A stretch of 9,937 nt of DNA, taken from the NCBI GenBank assembly GCA_944388825.1, contig CALXKG010000149.1:1-9937 (forward strand), in the 5' to 3' direction. Within the stretch, counting starts at the first letter, position 1. Each line of letters starts with the position of its first letter. The notes below the pieces were generated by a model, which ran no database searches, had not been told where the DNA came from, and worked only from the letters and a program-made list of their open reading frames with translations. The translations under genes and the position numbers were made by a program. Below are positions 1-6,168 of the stretch, piece by piece. Origin of the DNA: an uncultured Clostridia bacterium. GTDB taxonomy: Bacteria; Bacillota; Clostridia; Oscillospirales; Ruminococcaceae.

Positions 1-549
1 GTCGTCCAGTCCAAGCTCTGCATCGGGTACCGGGTAAACCTCAACCCCGGCGGGGAAGCGCTTCCGGCGATGCGGATGATGGTGGCGATCCTGGGCGGGA
101 CGGCAACGTCCAAACTCTTTTTAAACGTCCGGGAGAAGAAAGGGCTCTGTTATTACTGCGGGGCCAATCTCGATCGGACCAAGGGGATCGTCCTCATCGA
201 CTCGGGCGTCAAGCCGGAAAATGCGGAGGCCGCGAAAGAGGCGGTCTTTGCAGAGGTCGAGGCGATGCGGCGGGGCGACTTTACCGACGAGGATATGCGG
301 TTTGCCCTTCTGTCGCTTCAGAACACCTTCCGTTCGGTGGAAGACGGGCTGTTTACGATCGAGAGCTATTACCGTGCCCAGAAGATCTTTGGCATCGAGG
401 AGACGCCGGAAGACCAGTGCCGCAAGCTCGCCGCCGTCACAAAAGAACAGATCGTCGCGGCCGCCCGTATGCTGCATCTTGACACCATTTATCTGTTAAA
501 CGGCACCGGGGAAGGCGGGCCGGAAGAGGAGGCGGAATATGATGGATAA
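1..549 (+). CDS. ymfF: M16-family protein YmfF, C-terminal part (5' end outside window)
   Basis: The reading frame is open from base 1 and encodes the last 182 residues of an M16 (insulinase/pitrilysin-like) protein; the N-terminal domain lies outside the window. What remains is a C-terminal M16 domain. It opens with the QSKLCIGYR strand, followed by a long helix and the substrate-binding motif VREKKGLCYY (R44 and Y51/Y52 of the visible part), where M16 enzymes place their conserved Arg and Tyr. It overlaps ymfH by 11 bases, so the two are translationally coupled. In Bacillus subtilis the homologous pair YmfF/YmfH is associated with the 5-aminopentanol modification of elongation factor P; family members of the YmfF type usually lack the zinc motif. 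Whether this one lacks it cannot be seen here. The assignment rests on motif plus partner gene; a generic M16 peptidase is the alternative. Confidence 0.85.
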   Translation, partial: VVQSKLCIGYRVNLNPGGEALPAMRMMVAILGGTATSKLFLNVREKKGLCYYCGANLDRTKGIVLIDSGVKPENAEAAKEAVFAEVEAMRRGDFTDEDMRFALLSLQNTFRSVEDGLFTIESYYRAQKIFGIEETPEDQCRKLAAVTKEQIVAAARMLHLDTIYLLNGTGEGGPEEEAEYDG

Positions 550-1825
550 AACGGTCGTTGCGGATGCCCGGCTGAAAGCCTCCTATATCCGCGCCCGCCA
601 CCCGTCGGGCCTGACGGTGCTTCTTTACCCGATGGAAGGCTTTTCCAACGCTTACGCTCTCTTTGGCGCAAACTACGGTTCCGTCGATACCTGTTTCCGC
701 AAAAAAGGCGACCCTGCCTTTACCGAGGTACCGGCCGGCATCGCCCACTATCTCGAGCATAAACTGTTCGAAAGCGAGGACGGGGACGCGTTCCGGCTGT
801 TTGCCGCGACCGGCGCCGACGCCAATGCCTATACTTCCTTTGACCGGACCTGTTACCTCTTTTCCTGCACCTCCCGGTTTGCGGAGTCGTTAAAGGCCCT
901 GCTGACTTTTGTCCAGCATCCCTATTTCACCGAAGAGACGGTGAAGAAGGAGCAGGGGATCATCGGCCAGGAGATCCGGATGTACCAGGATTCCCCCGGC
1001 TGGCGGGTGCTGTTTGAGCTGCTGGGCTGCCTTTACGAAAACTCCCCGGTCAAGGTGGATATTGCCGGGACGGAGGAAAGTATCGCCCGGATCACGCCGG
1101 AACTGCTCTACACCTGTTACGATGTCTTCTATAATTTAAACAATATGGTTTTGTCAGTCGCCGGGAATTTTAACCCCGACGAGGCGCTCCGGATCATTGA
1201 GGAGAACCTGAAAGACACCCCGCCGGTCGAGATCGAGCGGGCGCCTTACGATGAACGCCCGGAGGCGCTGAAAGCCCGTGCGGAGCTGACGATGGACGTC
1301 TCCCAGCCGCAGTTTTACATCGGCTTTAAGCAGCGCCCGGCGGAAGGGGAAGCGGCTTTCCTGCGGCAGCAGTTTGAGCTGGAGATCCTGCACGAGCTGC
1401 TGATCGGTTCCACTTCCGCCTGTTACGAGCGGCTGCTCCGGCAGGAGGTCATCAGCGCCGGTTTTGGGACCGAGGTCTTTGCCGGGCGGGGCTTTTTAAC
1501 CTCCCTCTTCGGCGGCGACTCGGAGAACCCGGAAGCGGTCTGGGACGCGCTGATGCAGGAGATCGAGCGGGTCAAGCGGGAAGGCTTTGACGAGGCGGAC
1601 TTTTACGCCTGCAAAAACGCGATCTACGGCCGGATGGTCCGGTCGCTGCGGGATGTCGAAGATGCCGCGACCGCCCTGCTTTCGGCCGAAATGTCGGGGC
1701 TTTCCCTTTTTGCATCGATGAATATGCTGGCGGATGTCACCCCGCAGGACGTCATGCGGCGGCTGCAAACCGACTTTGACCCCGCTGCGGCGGCGATGGC
1801 GGTTATCCTGCCCCGCGCAAACTAA
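539..1825 (+). CDS. ymfH: M16-family zinc peptidase-like protein YmfH
   Basis: This 428-residue protein has the normal length for YmfH. It carries the inverted zinc motif HYLEH (H70, E73, H74) followed by KLFE, and a candidate third zinc ligand E145 in GQEIRMYQD, 75 residues after H70. That is a complete M16 metal site. In the C-terminal domain the segment LLRQEVISAGFG (299-310) keeps the Arg but has Gly/Phe where the YmfF partner has Tyr-Tyr. This suggests one subunit supplies the metal and the other the substrate grip. The homologue in Bacillus is associated with 5-aminopentanol modification of elongation factor P; its substrate is not evident from sequence. AGAGGAGG at 525-532 serves the ATG at 539 (or 542, three bases later). 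lgt begins 12 bases downstream, so the genes form one operon. No signal peptide is visible, so it is probably cytoplasmic. Confidence 0.88.
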   Translation: MMDKTVVADARLKASYIRARHPSGLTVLLYPMEGFSNAYALFGANYGSVDTCFRKKGDPAFTEVPAGIAHYLEHKLFESEDGDAFRLFAATGADANAYTSFDRTCYLFSCTSRFAESLKALLTFVQHPYFTEETVKKEQGIIGQEIRMYQDSPGWRVLFELLGCLYENSPVKVDIAGTEESIARITPELLYTCYDVFYNLNNMVLSVAGNFNPDEALRIIEENLKDTPPVEIERAPYDERPEALKARAELTMDVSQPQFYIGFKQRPAEGEAAFLRQQFELEILHELLIGSTSACYERLLRQEVISAGFGTEVFAGRGFLTSLFGGDSENPEAVWDALMQEIERVKREGFDEADFYACKNAIYGRMVRSLRDVEDAATALLSAEMSGLSLFASMNMLADVTPQDVMRRLQTDFDPAAAAMAVILPRAN

Positions 1826-1837
1826 TGGAGGGATTAT

Positions 1838-2914
1838 ATGCATACAGTCAGTTTTCCAAAGCTGGGGCTCAGCTTTGACTTAAACCCGGTGGCCTTTTCG
1901 TTTGGCAGCCTCCGGGTGACCTGGTACGGGATCATCATCGCCGCCGGCATCCTGCTGGCGCTTTTGATGGCGTTTAAAAACTGCAGGCGGTTCGGCGTAA
2001 ACGGCGACAAGCTGGTCGACGTCGTGATCGGCGGGCTGGTGGGCGGCGTCGTCGGGGCGCGCGCTTATTATGTCGCCTTCTCCTGGGATCAGTATAAGGA
2101 CAACCTTTCGGCTATCTGGCACACCTGGGAGGGGGGCATGGCCATCTACGGCGGCGTCATCGGCGCGTTCCTTGTCGGGGCGATCGTCGCCAGGCTGCAC
2201 AAAATGAAGCTGCTGCCGGTCATGGACCTGGCCGCCCTCGGTTTTCTGATCGGGCAGGGAGTCGGCCGCTGGGGCAATTTTGTCAACGGCGAGGCGTTTG
2301 GCAGCAACACGGACCTTCCCTGGGGGATGACCGGCGACCGGATCGTCTCCTACCTCTCCGACCCGGACAACATCACCACCCTGACCCAGCTGGGCGTCTC
2401 GGTCGACGCCAATGCGCCGGTACATCCCTGCTTCCTGTATGAATCGCTCTGGTGTATCCTGGGGTTTGTGCTGCTCTACCTCTATTCCAAACGCCGCCGG
2501 TTCGATGGGGAGATCTTCCTGATGTATCTGGGCTGGTACGGCTTTGAGCGGATGATCGTCGAGGGGCTGCGTACCGACTCGCTGCTGATCGGTAACATCC
2601 GGGTCTCCCAGCTGCTGGCAGGGCTGTTATTTGTCGGCTGCCTGATCGTCTGGCTGGTCATCCGCAGCCGGATCCGTTCCGCCCATGACGACAACTACCT
2701 CAAGTGCTACGCCCGCACCGAGCAGTTTGAAAAGGACGAGGCGGATTATGCGGCGCTGATGGCCCTAAAGGCCGACAAGGCAAAATGGAAAGAGGAAAAA
2801 GCCCGCCGCCGCGCCGAAAAGAAGGCGGCGAAATCGGGCAAAGCGGACAAGGCGGAGGAAACGCCGCCGGAACAGACGGCGGAGCAGCCGCCTGAAGCGG
2901 AAAAAGCGGAATAA
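1838..2914 (+). CDS. lgt: Prolipoprotein diacylglyceryl transferase with long charged tail
   Basis: Lgt moves a diacylglyceryl group from phosphatidylglycerol to the lipobox cysteine of prolipoproteins, the first step of lipoprotein maturation in the cytoplasmic membrane. The Lgt signature GRWGNFVNGEAFG is at 143-155 (R144, N147, E152, G155), preceded by GGMAIYGG (99-106) and followed by HPCFLYE (196-202) and FERMIVEGLR (236-245; R238 and E242 match the conserved Arg/Glu pair of the E. coli enzyme). Several hydrophobic segments (about 24-45, 62-80, 102-120, 128-142, 203-217, 258-276) fit a seven-helix protein. Two oddities: Tyr104 stands where E. coli Lgt has the important H103, and residues from about 280 to 358 form an extra Lys/Ala/Glu-rich, then Pro/Glu-rich, cytoplasmic tail. 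GGAGGG at 1827-1832 sets the ATG start. It sits between ymfH (12 bases) and folD (30 bases) in one operon. Confidence 0.96.
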   Translation: MHTVSFPKLGLSFDLNPVAFSFGSLRVTWYGIIIAAGILLALLMAFKNCRRFGVNGDKLVDVVIGGLVGGVVGARAYYVAFSWDQYKDNLSAIWHTWEGGMAIYGGVIGAFLVGAIVARLHKMKLLPVMDLAALGFLIGQGVGRWGNFVNGEAFGSNTDLPWGMTGDRIVSYLSDPDNITTLTQLGVSVDANAPVHPCFLYESLWCILGFVLLYLYSKRRRFDGEIFLMYLGWYGFERMIVEGLRTDSLLIGNIRVSQLLAGLLFVGCLIVWLVIRSRIRSAHDDNYLKCYARTEQFEKDEADYAALMALKADKAKWKEEKARRRAEKKAAKSGKADKAEETPPEQTAEQPPEAEKAE

Positions 2915-2944
2915 AACCGTCATACGGATTTGGAGGGAATGAAT

Positions 2945-3799
2945 ATGGCACAGCGGATCGATGGAAAACAGATTTCCGCCGCCGTCAAAGCGGAAGCGGC
3001 GGCGGAGGTCGCCGCCCTGAAGGAAAAGGGGATCGCGGTCGGCCTCGCAGTCGTGCTGGTCGGGGATGACCCCGCCAGCCGGGTATATGTGAACAACAAG
3101 AAAAAAGCCTGCGCCCTCTGCGGCATCCAGTCTTATGAGTACGCCCTTCCGGCCGCCACGCCGGAGGCGGAACTGCTCGCGCTGGTCGGAAAGCTCAACG
3201 CCGACCCTGCCGTCAACGGGATCCTGGTGCAGCTGCCGCTGCCGCCCCAGATCGACGAGCGGAAGGTGATCGCCGCCATCGCGCCTGAAAAGGACGTCGA
3301 CGCCTTCACCGCGGGCAACGTCGGCCGGATCATGACCGGCGACTACCATTTCCTGCCTTGCACCCCGGCCGGGTGCATGACGCTGATCGACTCGACCGGC
3401 GTATCGGTCGACGGGAAAAACTGCGTCGTCGTCGGCCGCAGCAACATCGTCGGCAAGCCGATGGCGATGCTGCTGCTCCACCGCAACGGCACCGTCACCA
3501 TCTGCCACAGCCATACCAAAGGCCTGGCGGAGATCTGCGCCAGGGCGGACATTCTGGTCAGCGCGGTCGGTAAGGCAAACTTCATCACCGCCCCGATGGT
3601 CAAGGAGGGTGCGGTCGTGATCGACGTCGGGATGAACCGGAACGCAGAAGGGAAGCTCTGCGGCGACGTCGACTTTGCGTCGGTCGAGCCGAAGGCCGGG
3701 TATATCACCCCTGTCCCCGGCGGGGTCGGCCCGATGACCATCGCGATGCTGATGAAAAACACCGTCACCGCCGCGAAGCTGCAAAATGGCGTCGGATAA
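2945..3799 (+). CDS. folD: Bifunctional methylenetetrahydrofolate dehydrogenase/cyclohydrolase
   Basis: FolD interconverts 5,10-methylene-, 5,10-methenyl- and 10-formyl-tetrahydrofolate in the cytoplasm, using NADP(H) in most bacteria, and feeds purine and formyl-methionine synthesis. The 284 residues are the usual family length. Visible motifs are the catalytic YVNNK (Y48, K52), the folate-binding QLPLP (96-100), D119 in KDVDA, the nucleotide-binding GRSNIVGKP (164-172) and the C-terminal PVPGGVGPMT (256-265). All key residues are present. I place the start at ATG 2945, because GGAGGG at 2932-2937 is 7 bases upstream. A TTG at 2930 and an ATG at 2939 are in frame but overlap or crowd that site. 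It is the last gene of the ymfF-ymfH-lgt-folD operon and is followed directly by a strong terminator. Confidence 0.97.
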   Translation: MAQRIDGKQISAAVKAEAAAEVAALKEKGIAVGLAVVLVGDDPASRVYVNNKKKACALCGIQSYEYALPAATPEAELLALVGKLNADPAVNGILVQLPLPPQIDERKVIAAIAPEKDVDAFTAGNVGRIMTGDYHFLPCTPAGCMTLIDSTGVSVDGKNCVVVGRSNIVGKPMAMLLLHRNGTVTICHSHTKGLAEICARADILVSAVGKANFITAPMVKEGAVVIDVGMNRNAEGKLCGDVDFASVEPKAGYITPVPGGVGPMTIAMLMKNTVTAAKLQNGVG

Positions 3800-3810
3800 G
3801 GAAACAAGGG

Positions 3811-3852
3811 AAATCCCCGCCCGGAATGAACTTTTCCGGGCGGGGATTTTTT
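3811..3852 (+). terminator. Rho-independent terminator of the ymfF-folD operon
   Basis: A perfect 15-base-pair stem, AAATCCCCGCCCGGA (3811-3825) with its complement at 3835-3849, encloses a 9-base loop and runs straight into a T tract (3847-3852). It starts 11 bases after the folD stop codon. The matching A run at the 5' foot means the structure could also stop weak transcription from the right, but malQ ends far enough away that this is not needed. Confidence 0.92.
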
Positions 3853-3871
3853 GCTGGCTGAAAGGTTAACT

Positions 3872-4092
3872 TTAACAACTTAATGGATATGCACTGCCCC
3901 AAAGGCTCCCTCTCTGAGGGAGCTGTCTGCAAAGCAGACTGAAGGAGTCAGGTTATTCAGCAAAGCTGAATAACCCAAAAGTAAAACTTTTGAAAGAAAA
4001 ACTACTTTTTCCTACTCCTTCCGGCGCATCCGCGCCACCTCCCGCGGGGAGAGAGGCATAGGGTTGTGCCATTCTATGCGCTATATTGTTAA
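3872..4092. repeat. MITE-like nested-hairpin intergenic element
   Basis: This is a non-coding block built almost wholly from small hairpins. Left side: GCTCCCTC/GAGGGAGC (3905-3912/3916-3923), GTCTGC/GCAGAC (3925-3930/3934-3939), then GAAGGAGT (3941-3948). Centre: GGTTATTCAGC with its complement (3951-3961/3965-3975, 11 perfect pairs) and CAAAAGT/ACTTTTG (3976-3982/3986-3992). Right side mirrors the left: ACTCCTTC (4014-4021, complement of 3941-3948), GGCGC/GCGCC (4023-4027/4032-4036), CTCCC/GGGAG (4039-4043/4047-4051). Outermost, TTAACAA (3872-3878) pairs with TTGTTAA (4086-4092) and GCAC (3891-3894) with GTGC (4066-4069). Both halves have the same order of parts in inverted orientation, as in a miniature inverted-repeat element. 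It carries no gene. I recall similar CTCCCTC/GAGGGAG repeats from Clostridia, but cannot confirm copies elsewhere. The edges are approximate and I see no clear target-site duplication. Confidence 0.68.
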
Positions 4093-4095
4093 TGG

Positions 4096-4112
4096 GAAAA
4101 CGCCGAACCGGC
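4096..4112 (-). terminator. Possible weak terminator downstream of malQ
   Basis: Read on the minus strand, GCCG-GTT-CGGC (4112-4102) is followed by G and then TTTT (4100-4097). The stem is only 4 pairs, so this is a weak candidate. The spacer between it and the malQ stop (4113-4176) has two other short, mutually exclusive hairpins: CACCC/GGGTG (4140-4144/4153-4157) and GGGTGC/GCGCCC with one G-T pair (4153-4158/4162-4167). Neither has a T tract. I see no gene in this spacer. Confidence 0.3.
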
Positions 4113-4176
4113 ATGGCGCCAAAGTTATGACGGCCGCTCCACCCGAACCGAAGGGTGCGCAGCGCCCAACATACGC

Positions 4177-5691
4177 TTAGATACTGCTCCTGAAATAGGT
4201 GCGGTTTAACGTCAGCAGCCAGTTTTTGTCGAGGCCCCGGAGCGCGTCCTCCGTCACCCGGAACGCCCAGTTGCCGCTCGGGATGCCCGGCTGGTTCATC
4301 TTACAGTCGGTGCCGAACCCGCACAGGTCCTGGATGGGCGCAATCGCCAGCATCGCCGGGCACTTCCAGAGGGTGCGGATCATCGCCCGGACGGCGGGGG
4401 CTTTTGCGCCGCCCTCCGCCCAGTTACCGCCGGTAAATCCGCAGTAGCGCAGCGCCCGCTCCCGGTTTTCGGGGGAAGCGGCGTAGAGCCAGCCCAGCGT
4501 CGTGTCGTTGTCGTGGGTGCCGGTGTAGGCGAGGGAATTACGGGGGATGTTGTGGGGGAAGTGGAGGTTGTCATACCCGTCGATGAACGCGAACTGCATG
4601 ACCCGCATCCCCGGCAGGCCGGTATCGGCGATCAGCTGTACGACCCCGTCGTCGATCTGCCCCAGGTCTTCGGCGATGATCGGGACGTCCCGCCCGAAGA
4701 TGGTCCATACCTGTTTGAAAAAGTCCAGCCCGGCGCCTTTGACCCATTTGCCTTCTTTGGCGGTGACGGCGTCGCCCGGGATCGACCAGTAGGAAGAGAA
4801 GGCGCGGAAATGGTCGATCCGCACCATGTCATAGGTGCGCAGCGAGAAGCCCAGCCGTTTCATCCACCAGCTGTATCCCGTTTCCTTCATATAATCCCAG
4901 TTGTAGATCGGCTGGCCCCACAGCTGGCCGTCGGCCGAAAAATAATCGGGCGGGCAGCCGGACACCTGCCGGGCGCGCCCCGCTTTATCCAGGTCGAACA
5001 TCTGCCGGTTGCCCCAGACGTCCGCGCTGTCCTGGGCGACATAGATCGGCATATCCCCGATGATCTGGATGCCGGTGTCGTTGATCTCCTGCTTGACCGC
5101 CTTCCACTGGCTGAAAAAGAGGTACTGGACAAATTCCTGGAAGAGGACTTCGTCTTTCAGCTCTTCCGCCGCCGCCTGGACTGCCGCCGGATCGTGCATT
5201 TTGAGCTTTTCATCCGGCCAGTCCATCCAGGCCTTTTCGCCGTATTTCCCCTTCAGCGCAATAAAGAGGGCATAGTCGGGCAGCCAGAAATCGTTTTCCT
5301 TTACGAACGCTTCGACTTCCGCCCGCAGCCCGCCGCCCATCCGGGAGCAGGCCCGGCGGAGGACTTTTTCCCGCGTCTGGCGCAGCCAGCCATAGTCGGC
5401 GGCATATGGGGTCGGGTAGCGGTTGGCCTTCAGCTCGTCTTCCGTCAGCAGCCCCTGCCTGGCCAGCGTCGGCAGGTCGATAAAGAAAGGGTTGCCGGCA
5501 AAGGCCGAATAACTGGTATAGGGAGAATTGTACTGGTCGGTGGTTGTAAAGGGCAGGGTCTGCCAGAAGGAAAACCCGCACTCCCGCAGCAGCCCGGCAA
5601 ACCGGACGGCCTCCTGCCCGAAGGAACCGATGCCGTAGTCCCCCGGCAGGGAAGAGATGTGCAGCAGGACGCCGCTGGAACGATGTACCAT
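4177..5691 (-). CDS. malQ: 4-alpha-glucanotransferase (amylomaltase, GH77)
   Basis: MalQ is a cytoplasmic GH77 enzyme that cleaves an alpha-1,4-glucan and transfers the fragment to another glucan or glucose, working on malto-oligosaccharides or glycogen. The 504 residues match the short (about 500-residue) bacterial type. It starts with SSGVLLHISSLPGDYGIG; then come GDMPIYVAQDSADVW (212-226), the loop GCPPDYFSADGQLWGQP (245-261), the nucleophile D293 in RIDHFR, the acid/base E341 in IIAEDLG, and D394 in GTHDND. These positions nearly coincide with D293, E340 and D395 of the Thermus aquaticus enzyme, so the protein looks intact and active. The ATG at 5691 has AGAAAGGA upstream (5708-5701) at normal spacing. 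It is transcribed alone from a promoter at 5756-5784, divergent from the small gene at 5983; no other maltose genes are in view. Confidence 0.97.
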   Translation of the reverse strand: MVHRSSGVLLHISSLPGDYGIGSFGQEAVRFAGLLRECGFSFWQTLPFTTTDQYNSPYTSYSAFAGNPFFIDLPTLARQGLLTEDELKANRYPTPYAADYGWLRQTREKVLRRACSRMGGGLRAEVEAFVKENDFWLPDYALFIALKGKYGEKAWMDWPDEKLKMHDPAAVQAAAEELKDEVLFQEFVQYLFFSQWKAVKQEINDTGIQIIGDMPIYVAQDSADVWGNRQMFDLDKAGRARQVSGCPPDYFSADGQLWGQPIYNWDYMKETGYSWWMKRLGFSLRTYDMVRIDHFRAFSSYWSIPGDAVTAKEGKWVKGAGLDFFKQVWTIFGRDVPIIAEDLGQIDDGVVQLIADTGLPGMRVMQFAFIDGYDNLHFPHNIPRNSLAYTGTHDNDTTLGWLYAASPENRERALRYCGFTGGNWAEGGAKAPAVRAMIRTLWKCPAMLAIAPIQDLCGFGTDCKMNQPGIPSGNWAFRVTEDALRGLDKNWLLTLNRTYFRSSI

Positions 5692-5717
5692 ATGAATCTA
5701 TCCTTTCTGTAACGCAT

Positions 5718-5734
5718 CCGGCGCGGAGCGCCGG
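5718..5734 (-). other. Hairpin in the malQ 5' leader
   Basis: CCGGCGC (5718-5724) and GCGCCGG (5728-5734) pair perfectly across a 3-base loop, in the leader between the predicted malQ transcription start (near 5748) and its ribosome binding site. There is no T tract after it in the malQ direction, so it is not a terminator. It could stabilise the mRNA; its role is unknown. Confidence 0.5.
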
Positions 5735-5755
5735 GCGTGAAATTTTGTCCCCTTT

Positions 5756-5784
5756 ATTATATCAAAAGATTCCCCAAATTGCAA
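5756..5784 (-). promoter_or_regulatory. malQ promoter, vegetative sigma type
   Basis: On the minus strand TTGCAA (5784-5779) and a perfect TATAAT (5761-5756) are separated by 17 bases. A TG one base before the -10 gives an extended -10 element. Transcription would start near 5748, leaving a leader of about 57 bases before the malQ ATG. The -35 matches consensus at 4 of 6 positions, which suits a promoter helped by an activator or by its extended -10. Confidence 0.78.
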
Positions 5785-5799
5785 ACCTTTTTGTATATA

Positions 5800-5820
5800 A
5801 AGTTGGCAGTATTTCAACTT
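5800..5820. promoter_or_regulatory. Inverted repeat upstream of the malQ -35, possible operator
   Basis: AAGTTG (5800-5805) and CAACTT (5815-5820) form a perfect 6-base inverted repeat with a 9-base AT-rich spacer, starting 15 bases upstream of the malQ -35. The position suits an activator-binding site. It does not match an operator I can name, and a repeat of this length can occur by chance. Confidence 0.3.
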
Positions 5821-5888
5821 CCTGCCCGCAGTTCCGCTTCCGGCGGCAGCCTTTCCGGCTTTTTTCGGTCAAAATTTGCAAAAAAGAG

Positions 5889-5916
5889 TTGACGCGCCGG
5901 GTAAAAGTGATATAAT
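5889..5916 (+). promoter_or_regulatory. Promoter for the small gene and amidohydrolase
   Basis: TTGACG (5889-5894, 5 of 6 to consensus) and a perfect TATAAT (5911-5916) are 16 bases apart, with TG one base before the -10. Transcription would start near 5923. The 13 bases around the -10, TGATATAATAAAG (5908-5920), are identical to those of the divergent malQ promoter (5764-5752). It should drive the 54-residue gene and the amidohydrolase, whose start is 21 bases after the small gene. Confidence 0.82.
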
Positions 5917-5930
5917 AAAGATGGCTTATC

Positions 5931-5952
5931 GGACTTTTTTGACAAAAAGTCC
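5931..5952 (+). other. Perfect hairpin at the 5' end of the transcript
   Basis: GGACTTTTT (5931-5939) and AAAAAGTCC (5944-5952) form a 9-pair stem with a TGAC loop, only about 8 bases after the predicted start of transcription. It ends 30 bases before the TTG start codon. A short AATTTTC follows, too weak for an ordinary terminator. A 5'-end hairpin of this kind commonly protects mRNA; regulation is possible but not shown. Confidence 0.55.
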
Positions 5953-5982
5953 AATTTTCAGCCGGAAAGGGAGCAGACGGGA

Positions 5983-6147
5983 TTGGAACCGATTTTTTAC
6001 ACGGTCGCCAGAATCGACGGGGATTACGCCGTCCTCGTGACCGACGAGGGGGATGAAAACCGCGTGGCCCGGGCGCTTCTGCCGGAGGAGACCGACGAAG
6101 GGGTCCGGCTGAAGTGCGAATATTTTGCCTATACAGTTGTCGATTGA
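5983..6147 (+). CDS. Small DUF3006-like protein, 54 residues, TTG start
   Basis: This short gene starts at TTG 5983, with AAGGGAG (5967-5973) nine bases upstream, and stops at TGA 6145. The product begins MEPIFYTVARIDGDYAVLV and continues with an acidic turn (TDEGDENRV), then ALLPEE and a C-terminal strand ending in YTVVD. The pattern (short beta strand, arginine, GDYAVL, acidic turn, hydrophobic-Leu-Pro-Glu) resembles DUF3006, a family of small beta proteins of unknown function common in Clostridia. That match is from memory of the family pattern. It has its own promoter and leader hairpin and ends 21 bases before the amidohydrolase start, so the two are probably co-transcribed. No signal peptide or membrane segment is present. 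The codon pattern looks like its neighbours. The alternative is an untranslated leader, but the frame is clean and has a ribosome binding site. Confidence 0.72.
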   Translation: MEPIFYTVARIDGDYAVLVTDEGDENRVARALLPEETDEGVRLKCEYFAYTVVD

Positions 6148-6168
6148 CGGGAAAGGGAGGAACTTACC

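Noticed and set aside
2765..3784. A 339-residue open frame on the minus strand opposite lgt and folD
   Set aside because: It is antisense to two clear genes, crosses their junction, and has Arg/Asp/His-rich composition with no domain.
3853..4092. Could the repeated hairpins be a CRISPR array?
   Set aside because: There are no identical repeats at regular spacing with unique spacers; the units are unrelated palindromes arranged symmetrically, and no cas gene is present.
4513..5712. A 399-residue open frame on the plus strand opposite malQ
   Set aside because: It is a shadow of malQ in GC-rich sequence. malQ on the other strand has all GH77 catalytic residues, a promoter and a ribosome binding site.
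5785..5819. TTGAAA and TATATA on the minus strand as a second malQ promoter
   Set aside because: The spacing between the boxes is about 12 bases, too short for a vegetative promoter, and a much better one lies just downstream.
5846..5868. AGCC-TTTCC-GGCT followed by TTTTTT, terminator-like on the plus strand
   Set aside because: The stem has only 4 pairs, and no plus-strand gene ends upstream, since malQ runs the other way. It is most likely chance in an AT-rich promoter region.
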